Origin: JAABRB01 sp041617635
Lineage (GTDB): Bacteria > Pseudomonadota > Gammaproteobacteria > Burkholderiales > SG8-39
Reading direction: 5' to 3'
DNA length: 20,695 nucleotides
Assembly (NCBI GenBank): GCA_041617635.1
Contig: JBFJOO010000078.1
Span: 1-20,695, forward strand
Under the pieces are notes generated by a model that was given only the letters and a program-made list of their open reading frames with translations, made no database searches and had not been told where the DNA came from. A program made the translations under genes and the position numbers. Within the stretch, counting starts at the first letter, position 1. The number at the start of each line of letters is the position of its first letter. This document shows, one piece after another, positions 1-5,717 of this stretch.

Positions 1-72
1 CAACAAACCACCCGCCACCGACGACTGCGGCACAAATCGTCCGCCACAGGCTCGCACACCCCGTCGAGGCGC

Positions 73-127
73 CGTGCCGTGCATGCGCCTGAAAACCGCG
101 AGCTCCCTTCAGCGTATGCGCGGCGCG
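73..127. repeat. Imperfect hairpin A in the left intergenic region
   Basis: The arms at about 76-93 and 108-124 are inverted copies around a 14-base loop, with one bulged C, and weaker pairing extends outwards to about 73 and 127. The non-identical positions I checked (T75, T80, G85) would form G-U wobbles in a plus-strand transcript but A-C mismatches in a minus-strand one. This mildly favours a structured plus-strand RNA. No T-run follows either arm. Confidence 0.5.
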
Positions 128-136
128 GGCGTCTGT

Positions 137-295
137 CGGGGCAGCGGCCGATGCCTGGCCGGCGCCTTTGGCCGCGCCCTCCGTGGCGGGTGGTTTGTGT
201 GCGGGTAGTCGTGGGTTGACTGCCCGCCGCAAACCGGGTCCCCGCAGGAGGGCGTTTGCGGCCGTAGGCGCCGGACGGGCATGGCCGCTGCCCCG
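137..295. repeat. Long imperfect palindrome B (about 160 bp)
   Basis: Successive segments pair inwards: 137-149 with 283-295 (13 bp perfect), 151-155 with 278-282, 159-167 with 266-274 (9 bp), 170-175 with 258-263, 176-182 with 247-253, 192-197 with 230-235, and 201-210 with 218-227 (one wobble), closing on a 7-base loop at 211-217. An alternative local stem pairs 226-234 with 254-262. The arms differ by small indels, as expected of an old inverted repeat or a structured RNA. No ORF or transposase accompanies it. Confidence 0.6.
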
Positions 296-341
296 CCGGT
301 GGCGAGCGCGTCGAAACCTGGTGCCGAATTACGGCTGCGTG

Positions 342-1367
342 CTATGCCACGAGCGACTGGCGGGCGATGCGCAGCCGCATGGCGCGCATGTCGTCACCCC
401 GGATCTGACGCAGCGCGTAGCCGACGAACGACGGGACGACTTCCTTGCGCCAGTAGATCTCGAGGTCGGTGTTGTCGAGCGGCTTCGCGCGCGTGGCGAC
501 CTTCGTCGCGACTTCGGCGATGACTTCGTCGGTGAGCTTCTTGCCGGCGAGGAGCTCGCCCGCCTTGGTGACAACCGGGCGCGAGGCGACCGCGCCGAGC
601 ACGATCCGCGCGTCCTCGACCGTGCCGTCGGGCGCCGTGCGCACCGCCGCCCCGACGCCGAGCACCGGAAAATCGAACGCGCCGCGCCGGCGCAGCTTCC
701 AGTACGCGCTCCGCCAGCCCTCGGCGGGCGGCAGGATGATCTCGGTGAGGATCTCGTCCGGCTTGCGGGTCAGGTAGTCGATGCCGTCGTTGTTGTAGAG
801 ATCGGCGAGCGCGACCTCGCGCTCGCCTGCGGCGGACACGAGCTTGACCTTCGCGCCGAGCGCGATCAAGGCCGGAGCCGTGTCGGTCGACGAGACCGCG
901 ACGCAACGCTTGCTGGCAGTGGCGACCCAGCAGATCGCGCCGTCCTTCTTCAGGCAGAAATCGATCGCCTTGCGCCACTCGTAGTTCTGGTTGTAGTAAG
1001 TGCAGCGCGTATCGAGGCAGACGTTGCCGCCGAGCGTGCCCATGTTGCGCAGCTGCGGCGTGGCGACCTGGGACGCGGCCTCCCACAAGCCGCGGTAGTG
1101 GTCGCGCACCGGCGCGGCGCCCACGACCTCGGAGAGCGTGAGGCCGGCGCCGAGCGCGAGGCCCGATCCGTTCGCGACCTTCTTCAGCGCATCGATCCTG
1201 CGCAGCGCGACGAGCGTGGTCGGCTCCTGGTGGCGCCGCTTCATGTTGGGGACGAGGTCGGTGCCGCCGGCGATCAGCATCGCGCTCGGCCCCTCGCCCG
1301 CGAGTATGCGCGCCACCTCCCCGATCGAGTCGGGCGCGCGATAGCGGAAGTGCGGCAGCCGCATCAT
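342..1367 (-). CDS. hcrB: 4-Hydroxybenzoyl-CoA reductase-type FAD/[4Fe-4S] subunit (beta)
   Basis: FAD-binding medium subunit of a xanthine-oxidase-family enzyme, 341 aa, passing electrons between the iron-sulfur and molybdenum subunits. FAD motifs are visible as IAGGTDLVP (32-40) and TLGGNVC (111-117). Between about 117 and 155 is the cysteine-rich insertion that separates 4-hydroxybenzoyl-CoA reductases from ordinary xanthine dehydrogenases. Cys122, Cys138, Cys146 and Cys155 match, as I recall them, the ligands of the extra [4Fe-4S] cluster in Thauera HcrB; Cys117 is also present. The start at 1367 makes an ATGA overlap with the large-subunit stop; the next ATG (1364) is possible. It is the last gene of the operon. 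The family is sure; the substrate (4-hydroxybenzoyl-CoA or a related phenolic CoA ester) is inferred. Confidence 0.88.
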   Translation of the reverse strand: MMRLPHFRYRAPDSIGEVARILAGEGPSAMLIAGGTDLVPNMKRRHQEPTTLVALRRIDALKKVANGSGLALGAGLTLSEVVGAAPVRDHYRGLWEAASQVATPQLRNMGTLGGNVCLDTRCTYYNQNYEWRKAIDFCLKKDGAICWVATASKRCVAVSSTDTAPALIALGAKVKLVSAAGEREVALADLYNNDGIDYLTRKPDEILTEIILPPAEGWRSAYWKLRRRGAFDFPVLGVGAAVRTAPDGTVEDARIVLGAVASRPVVTKAGELLAGKKLTDEVIAEVATKVATRAKPLDNTDLEIYWRKEVVPSFVGYALRQIRGDDMRAMRLRIARQSLVA

Positions 1368-3829
1368 GATGCGGCGGGCTCCTTGACGCGCTCCGCTTCG
1401 TCCCGGTGCGGCGCCTTGGTCGCGGTGCCGTCGCCGCCCTCCCAGGGCGGCAGCACGAACATGGGCTCGGGATACGGCACGTCGGGAAAGCGTTCCGGCC
1501 CGACGCGCGGCGCCTCGCCCTTCGCCTTCTTGACGAGCGCGGCGCGCACCTTGTCCGGCGTGATCGGCACCTCGTCGATGCGCACGCCGACCGCGTCGAA
1601 GACGGCGTTCGCCACTGCCGGCATCACCGGCAGCAGCGGCCCCTGGCCGACCTCCTTCGCGCCAAACGGGCAGTTCGGGTCCGGATCCTCGACCAGGATG
1701 GTCTCGATGTCCGGCATGTCGAGCGACGTGAGGCTCTTGTACTCGAGCATCGAGGGGATCTTGTGGACCAGCGCACTCGAGAGCTTGGCCGGCAGGCGCC
1801 GGAAGACCTGCTCCTCCATGAGCGCCTCGCCGAGCCCCATGTAGATGCTGCCTTCCACCTGCCCGCGCGCGAGCACCGGATTGATCGTGCGGCCGATGTC
1901 GTGCGCGACCCAGATCTTCGGCACGGTGATCCAGCCGGTGGCCGGATCGACCTCCGTCTCGACGACGCACGCGGTGTAGGAGTACGCGGGCGACGGCCCC
2001 ACGCCGGCGCCCTTGAACTTGCCCGGTGCCTTGGGAGGCGAATAGGAGCCGACCGAGCCGATCGTGCCGTACTTCGCCTCGGCGAACGCCACCGCCTCGC
2101 GGAAGCGCATGGTCTTCGACGGATCCTCCGCGGCAAAGACCTGACCGTGCGCGAACACCACCCGCTCGGGCAGAACCTCGAGCTCTTCGGAGGCCGCATC
2201 GGCGATGAGCTCGCGCACGCGCTCGGCGGCCTGGATGGCGGCGTTGCCCATCATCACCGTGACGCGGCTCGAGTACGAGCCGAGGTCGACCGGCGTGATG
2301 CCGGTGTCGCCGGTGACGCAACGCACGTCGAACGCGTCGATGCCCAGCACTTCCGCCACGATGGCCGCCAGCACGTCGTCCGAGCCCTGACCGATCTCGG
2401 TCGCGCCGCAGAAGACGGTGACCTGACCGCTGCGGTCGAGCAGCAGCTGCACGCCCGAGTGCGGCATCTTGTTCCAGTAGATCGAGACTCCGGCGCCGGA
2501 GAGATACGCCGCGCAGGCGATGCCGACGCCGCGGCCTTCGGGGAGCTTGCGGTGCTTGTCCTTCCAGCCCGAGGCGTCCACCACCTTGCGGATGCACTCG
2601 GCGAGACCGATCGAGCCGATCTTCAGCCAGTTCGCGGTGAGCGAGTTGGGCTTGGCGACGATATTCAGGCGGAACTCCGCCGGGTCCATCCCGAGCCGCT
2701 CGGCAATCTTGTCGAGCTGCACTTCCTGGCCGAAACGCGGCTGCGGCGTGCCGTGGCCGCGCTTCGGCCCGCAGGCAGGCTTGTTCGTGAAGACGCGCGC
2801 AGCGTCGAAGCGGTACCGGGGGAGCTCGTAAGTTACGGGCTGCAGCACACCCGTATAGAAAGTGCTCGCCGCGCCGTAGCCGCCATAGCCGCCGCCGTCG
2901 AGCACCGTCTGCACGCTCATCCCCGTGAGCCTGCCGTCCTGCGTCACGCCGGTGCGCATCTTCATGAGCACCGGGTGGCGACCGCGGTGCATGTAGAAGA
3001 CCTCCTCGCGCGTGAGGCAGATCTTGACGGGGCGGCCGAGCCGGAGCGCCGCGCGCGAGACCACGATCTCGTGGTTGTGCAGGTCGCACTTGCCGCCGAA
3101 GCCGCCGCCGTTCGGGCAGGCGATGACGCGGATGTGCGCGGCGGGAACCTGCAGCGCGCGCGAGAGCGCGCGATGGAGATAGTGCGGCACCTGGGTGCTC
3201 GACCAGAGCGTGAGCTTGCCGTCGGCATCGACGGCCGCGACCGCGGCGTGCTGCTCGATCGGGAGGTGCGTGTTGCCCTCGAAGAAGAACAGGTCCTCGA
3301 AGACGTGGTCCGATTTCGCGAGCGCTGCCTCGACGTCGCCGAACTCGTAGGACTGGTTGCGATGGATGTTGCCCCGGTCGCCGTATTCGTGAATGCGCGG
3401 CTCGGGCGTGGCGAGCGCCTCCTCGATCGTCGCGATCGTCGTGAGCGCCCGGTACTTGACGTCGATCAGGTCGAGGGCGTGCGCGGCGGTCTGCTCGTCG
3501 CGGGCGATCACTGCCGCCACCGGGTCGCCTACGTAGCGCACGTGCTCGGGGGCGAGCGGGTACTCGTCCTGCGACACCGGCATCATGCCGTAAGTGACCG
3601 GGAAGTCCTTGCCGGTGAGCACCAGGTGCACGCCCGGATGCGCCGCGGCGCGCGCGACGTCGATCGACTCGATCCGCGCATGCGGCAGCGGCGAGCGCAG
3701 GATCTTGCAGTGGAGCATGCGCGGCAGCTTGATGTCGTCCGCGAAGCGCGTCTGGCCGGTGACCTTCGCGCGCCCGTCGACGCGCCGCCTTGGCTTGCCG
3801 ATGACGTTGAACCGGGTTCGCGCGCTCAT
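1364..3829 (-). CDS. hcrA: 4-Hydroxybenzoyl-CoA reductase-type molybdopterin subunit (alpha)
   Basis: Large catalytic subunit binding the molybdenum-pterin cofactor, 821 aa. The aldehyde oxidase/xanthine dehydrogenase a/b hammerhead lies at about 18-130, followed by the two-part Mo-binding domain. Visible motifs are GGGFGGK (241-247), a GPKRGHGTPQPRF segment (354-366) at the substrate/cofactor loop, GATEIGQGSD (475-484), and GAKEVGQG (723-730) with Glu726 at the place of the catalytic glutamate. It is somewhat longer than Thauera HcrA (about 770 aa) because of a charged, proline-rich tail after about 770. The ATG at 3829 has an AAGGAGG ribosome site 8 bases upstream and overlaps the small-subunit stop as ATGA. 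The expected reaction is reductive removal of a para-hydroxyl from an aromatic CoA thioester. Confidence 0.9.
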   Translation of the reverse strand: MSARTRFNVIGKPRRRVDGRAKVTGQTRFADDIKLPRMLHCKILRSPLPHARIESIDVARAAAHPGVHLVLTGKDFPVTYGMMPVSQDEYPLAPEHVRYVGDPVAAVIARDEQTAAHALDLIDVKYRALTTIATIEEALATPEPRIHEYGDRGNIHRNQSYEFGDVEAALAKSDHVFEDLFFFEGNTHLPIEQHAAVAAVDADGKLTLWSSTQVPHYLHRALSRALQVPAAHIRVIACPNGGGFGGKCDLHNHEIVVSRAALRLGRPVKICLTREEVFYMHRGRHPVLMKMRTGVTQDGRLTGMSVQTVLDGGGYGGYGAASTFYTGVLQPVTYELPRYRFDAARVFTNKPACGPKRGHGTPQPRFGQEVQLDKIAERLGMDPAEFRLNIVAKPNSLTANWLKIGSIGLAECIRKVVDASGWKDKHRKLPEGRGVGIACAAYLSGAGVSIYWNKMPHSGVQLLLDRSGQVTVFCGATEIGQGSDDVLAAIVAEVLGIDAFDVRCVTGDTGITPVDLGSYSSRVTVMMGNAAIQAAERVRELIADAASEELEVLPERVVFAHGQVFAAEDPSKTMRFREAVAFAEAKYGTIGSVGSYSPPKAPGKFKGAGVGPSPAYSYTACVVETEVDPATGWITVPKIWVAHDIGRTINPVLARGQVEGSIYMGLGEALMEEQVFRRLPAKLSSALVHKIPSMLEYKSLTSLDMPDIETILVEDPDPNCPFGAKEVGQGPLLPVMPAVANAVFDAVGVRIDEVPITPDKVRAALVKKAKGEAPRVGPERFPDVPYPEPMFVLPPWEGGDGTATKAPHRDEAERVKEPAAS

Positions 3830-4347
3830 CGTGCGCCTCCTTCATCGCGCATCTGGCGCGCCGCTTCCTCGATCGCCTCGAAGATCTGCAGATAGCCGGT
3901 GCAGCGGCAGAGGTTGCCCGAGATCGCGTCCTTGATGCGCTCGCGGCTCGGCGCGGGCTCCGCTGCGAGCAGCGCCTTGGCGGTCATCAGGATCCCGGGC
4001 GTGCAGTAGCCGCACTGCGCGGCACCGAGGTCCGCGAACGCGGCCTGCAGCGGATGCAGCTCGGGACCCCGGGCAAGGCCCTCGACGGTCTCGACCGCGC
4101 GGCCCTCGCAATCGAGCGCGAGCGCGAGGCACGAGAGCACCGGCTCGCCGTCGACCAGCACTGCGCACGCGCCGCACTCGCCGAGCTCGCAACCGTGCTT
4201 CGTTCCGGTGAGATCGAGGTCCTCGCGCAGCACCTCGAGCAGGGTCTTGTAGGGAGCGAAGAGGATGTCGACCTCCTCGCCGTTCACCCGCATGCGCATG
4301 CGGACGTTCTCTTCCGCTGCGACGGCGCGTTCCCGGACGACGTCCAT
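3826..4347 (-). CDS. hcrC: 4-Hydroxybenzoyl-CoA reductase-type [2Fe-2S] subunit (gamma)
   Basis: Small iron-sulfur subunit, 173 aa from the chosen start. The plant-ferredoxin-like cluster is ligated by Cys53, Cys58, Cys61 and Cys73 (HGCELGECGACAVL...C), the second by Cys112, Cys115, Cys147 and Cys149 (QCGYCTPG and GNLCRCTGY). It is the first gene of a translationally coupled operon in the order C-A-B. The ATG at 4347 has a GGGGGA stretch close upstream, and the codons after it have the G/C-rich third positions of the rest of the gene. A shorter start at 4299 would give 157 aa, nearer the roughly 160 aa of Thauera HcrC, and has GGAAGAG 9 bases upstream, so the N-terminus is uncertain. The frame stays open further upstream to 4842, but that stretch holds promoters. 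Confidence 0.87.
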   Translation of the reverse strand: MDVVRERAVAAEENVRMRMRVNGEEVDILFAPYKTLLEVLREDLDLTGTKHGCELGECGACAVLVDGEPVLSCLALALDCEGRAVETVEGLARGPELHPLQAAFADLGAAQCGYCTPGILMTAKALLAAEPAPSRERIKDAISGNLCRCTGYLQIFEAIEEAARQMRDEGGAR

Positions 4348-4401
4348 GCGATCCCCCGAATGGCGGCCGCCCGCGGCCAGGAACGGCCAGTGGCGGCATT
4401 T

Positions 4402-4416
4402 GTTTGGCCCCCAAAC
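4402..4416. promoter_or_regulatory. Candidate operator dyad over the hcrCAB promoter
   Basis: GTTTGG and CCAAAC form a perfect 6-bp inverted repeat around CCC. It overlaps the edge of the TATAGT -10 box and covers the predicted transcription start, a typical place for a repressor such as a MarR-, TetR- or GntR-type protein. No such regulator is encoded next to it. The dyad is directly visible; its role is inferred. Confidence 0.4.
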
Positions 4417-4443
4417 TATACCGCGGGGTCCGGTGGAAGGCAA
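4415..4443 (-). promoter_or_regulatory. Candidate sigma-70 promoter of the hcrCAB operon
   Basis: Reading leftwards, TTGCCT (4443-4438) and TATAGT (4420-4415) are separated by 17 bases, matching the sigma-70 consensus at 4/6 and 5/6 positions. Transcription would start near 4408, leaving a leader of about 60 bases before the ATG at 4347. In such GC-rich DNA this A/T-containing pair stands out, but it is untested. Confidence 0.5.
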
Positions 4444-4540
4444 AGGCCGGGGTGCTGCGGCGCAGAATCCGGCGCCGCGCCGGTGGAAACCGGTCGCGCC
4501 GGGGCGCCCCGCCCCCTGCCGGGGGCCGCATTCGGCAGGA

Positions 4541-4568
4541 CTTGAATTTCCCGACCCGGACCCTATTT
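4541..4568 (+). promoter_or_regulatory. Candidate sigma-32 heat-shock promoter
   Basis: CTTGAAT (4541-4547) and CCCTATTT (4561-4568) are separated by 13 bases. The RpoH consensus is CTTGAAA, 11-16 bases, then CCCCATNT, so each box departs at a single position. It points at the first Hsp20 gene, exactly the class of gene expected under RpoH. Transcription would start around 4575, giving a leader of about 128 bases. Confidence 0.7.
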
Positions 4569-4636
4569 CTCCGCTGCATCGGAGGAACGGCCGCGACCTG
4601 TCCCCAACTTCTCTACTCGCGCGAGCGGGCGAGGGG

Positions 4637-4656
4637 GGCGCGCTTCGTGGCGCGCC
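4637..4656 (+). promoter_or_regulatory. Upstream GC hairpin in the Hsp20 leader
   Basis: GGCGCGC (4637-4643) and GCGCGCC (4650-4656) can form a 7-bp all-GC stem with a 6-base loop. It lies 15 bases upstream of the hairpin covering the ribosome site. Stable 5' hairpins of this kind accompany the labile 3' hairpin in ROSE-type thermosensors. Confidence 0.4.
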
Positions 4657-4671
4657 GGGAGGCGGGGCCGA

Positions 4672-4696
4672 TTTCCCTGGCATAGCCAAGAGGAGA
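4672..4696 (+). promoter_or_regulatory. Candidate RNA thermometer hairpin covering the Hsp20 ribosome site
   Basis: The strand TTTCCCTGGC (4672-4681) can pair with GCCAAGAGGAGA (4685-4696) across an ATA loop. Four pairs close the loop, then C4677-G4690, C4676-G4692, C4675-G4693, T4674-A4694, a T4673-G4695 wobble and T4672-A4696, with A4689 and A4691 bulged. The pairing buries the AGAGGAGA Shine-Dalgarno of the gene starting at 4703. An imperfect, bulged hairpin of this kind in front of an Hsp20 gene resembles a ROSE-like thermometer, although the canonical ROSE anti-SD sequence was not recognised. Confidence 0.5.
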
Positions 4697-4702
4697 TGAG
4701 AA

Positions 4703-5143
4703 ATGTACGAGCGTTTGATCAACTTCGAGAACCTGTTCGACGAGTTCCGGCGCATCGAGCAGGAGGTGGACGAGGCTCTCGGCCGCTGGACCCCGCCGGC
4801 GGGCATCCGGTCCGTCGCGCGCGGCACGTTCCCCGCGATCAACGTCGGCGGAACCCCGGATGAGGTGCACGTCTATCTGTTCGCCGCCGGCCTCGATCCG
4901 AAGACCATCGATCTCTCGATCCAGCAGAACCTGCTCACCGTCACGGGCGAGCGGCCGGTCCCGGTGAAGGAGAACGCCACCTATTACCGGCGCGAGCGCT
5001 TCGGCGGCGAATTCCGGCGCGTGGTCGCGCTGCCGGACGACGTCGATCCCGAGCGCGTGGACGCCAAGTACCGCGACGGGGTTCTCCAGGTGAGCGTGCG
5101 GCGGCGCGAATCCGCCAAGCCGCGGCAGATCCAGGTCAATTGA
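4703..5143 (+). CDS. Small heat-shock protein, Hsp20/alpha-crystallin family (first copy)
   Basis: ATP-independent holdase chaperone, 146 aa, cytoplasmic, expected to form oligomers that keep unfolding proteins soluble. A short N-terminal arm (1-42) begins MYERLINFENLFDEF. The alpha-crystallin domain covers about 43-136, with the conserved AxxxDGVL segment at 121-128. The short tail ends KPRQIQVN, where IQV (143-145) matches the I-x-I/V anchor that docks into a neighbouring subunit. The ATG at 4703 follows AGAGGAGA. Two bases of heat-shock logic precede it: a sigma-32-like promoter and a hairpin over the ribosome site. It is followed after 17 bases by a second, clearly different Hsp20 gene, probably in the same transcript. 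Confidence 0.92.
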   Translation: MYERLINFENLFDEFRRIEQEVDEALGRWTPPAGIRSVARGTFPAINVGGTPDEVHVYLFAAGLDPKTIDLSIQQNLLTVTGERPVPVKENATYYRRERFGGEFRRVVALPDDVDPERVDAKYRDGVLQVSVRRRESAKPRQIQVN

Positions 5144-5160
5144 GCGACAGGAGGCGAAAA

Positions 5161-5556
5161 ATGGCCGACAAGAAAGTTTCAACGCGTGAATCCACCGACG
5201 TGGAGCGCGGCGAGCGCGAGTCCGAGATCGTCCTGCGGCCGCCCGTGGACATCTTCGAGGACGCCGAAGGGATCACCCTGCAGCTCGACATGCCCGGCGT
5301 CTCGCGGGACCGGCTCGACATCCACGCCGACCGCAACAACCTCGTCATCGAGGGCAAGGGGCAGGTCGACATGCCGCAGGGCATGGAAGCGGTGTACGCG
5401 GAGGTGCGCTCCGCGCTGTTCCGCCGCAGCTTCACCCTCAGCAGCGAGCTGGAACCGGACAAGATCGATGCGAGCCTGAAGGACGGCCTGCTCACGCTGC
5501 GGGTCCCCCGGCGCGCCGAGCTGCGTCCGCGGAAGATCGAGGTGCGCGCGAGCTGA
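5161..5556 (+). CDS. Small heat-shock protein, Hsp20/alpha-crystallin family (second copy)
   Basis: Second holdase chaperone, 131 aa. A charged N-terminal extension (1-25, rich in Glu, Arg and Ser) precedes the alpha-crystallin domain at about 26-117, which contains VDIFEDAEGITLQLDMPGV and the DGLLTLRVPR signature (108-117). The tail RKIEVRAS holds an IEV variant of the I-x-I/V anchor. The ATG at 5161 has AGGAGG 6 bases upstream. A TTG at 5140 in the same frame would overlap the previous stop, but has no comparable ribosome site and adds an unconserved stretch. The two proteins differ greatly outside the core, so they are more likely specialised partners than a recent duplication. Confidence 0.92.
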   Translation: MADKKVSTRESTDVERGERESEIVLRPPVDIFEDAEGITLQLDMPGVSRDRLDIHADRNNLVIEGKGQVDMPQGMEAVYAEVRSALFRRSFTLSSELEPDKIDASLKDGLLTLRVPRRAELRPRKIEVRAS

Positions 5557-5576
5557 GCCCGCGCGCGACGGGCCGG

Positions 5577-5604
5577 CGCCGGGGCAGGTCCCGCCACCCC
5601 GGCG
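5577..5604 (+). terminator. Hairpin downstream of the Hsp20 genes
   Basis: CGCCGGGG (5577-5584) and CCCCGGCG (5597-5604) form a perfect 8-bp stem with a 12-base loop, 20 bases after the second Hsp20 stop. No T-tract follows, so intrinsic termination is doubtful; it may instead protect the transcript 3' end. Confidence 0.35.
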
Positions 5605-5663
5605 TGCGGCTCCAGTTCCGCCGTCGCAAGACTCCGCCCGCGAGCAGCCGCCGGCCGCGGAGC

Positions 5664-5669
5664 TATCAT
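5664..5669 (+). promoter_or_regulatory. Possible -10 box for the hydroxyacyl-CoA dehydrogenase gene
   Basis: TATCAT matches five of six sigma-70 -10 positions, 48 bases before the ATG. No good -35 hexamer sits at the proper distance, so this is tentative. Confidence 0.25.
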
Positions 5670-5717
5670 GGTCCCGGCGCTCGCGAAGAAGACCTGCGGC
5701 GCGCCTGGAGGACGCAA

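Larger units (their letters stand above)
1..341. other. Gene-free region with nested inverted repeats
   Basis: No convincing gene lies here. Reading frames that cross it continue antisense through the reductase operon and resemble no family. Most of 73-297 can be folded into two consecutive imperfect hairpins, described separately. Positions 3-18 are also an exact reverse complement of 183-198, so part of the same sequence family may continue beyond the left edge. The region lies just downstream of the last gene of the leftward reductase operon. It could be a terminator region, a degenerate miniature repeat element or a structured RNA; the sequence alone does not decide. Confidence 0.6.
4348..4702. 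other. Divergent control region between hcrCAB and the Hsp20 genes
   Basis: No gene is present in this 355-base stretch. It separates the leftward reductase operon from the rightward small heat-shock genes. It contains a sigma-70-like promoter with an overlapping dyad facing left, a sigma-32-like promoter facing right, and a heat-shock leader with two hairpins. Each is described separately. The middle (about 4445-4540) is very G+C rich, and I could assign nothing to it. Confidence 0.7.

Noticed and set aside
168..1844. 558-aa plus-strand reading frame through the left end and hcrB/hcrA
   Set aside because: Antisense shadow of the reductase genes; the Arg/Ala-rich sequence has no recognisable domain, and long spurious frames are expected in GC-rich DNA.
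342..3845. 1167-aa frame suggesting a fused large and medium reductase subunit
   Set aside because: Only the part from 1367 downwards is real protein; the rest is an out-of-frame reading of the large subunit, which has its own start, stop and motifs.
1406..3895. 829-aa plus-strand frame opposite the molybdenum subunit
   Set aside because: Antisense shadow with low-complexity, charged composition; the minus-strand frame has all the family motifs.
5140..5160. TTG start giving the second Hsp20 seven extra residues
   Set aside because: The ATG at 5161 has an ideal AGGAGG at 6 bases; the TTG has no matching ribosome site.
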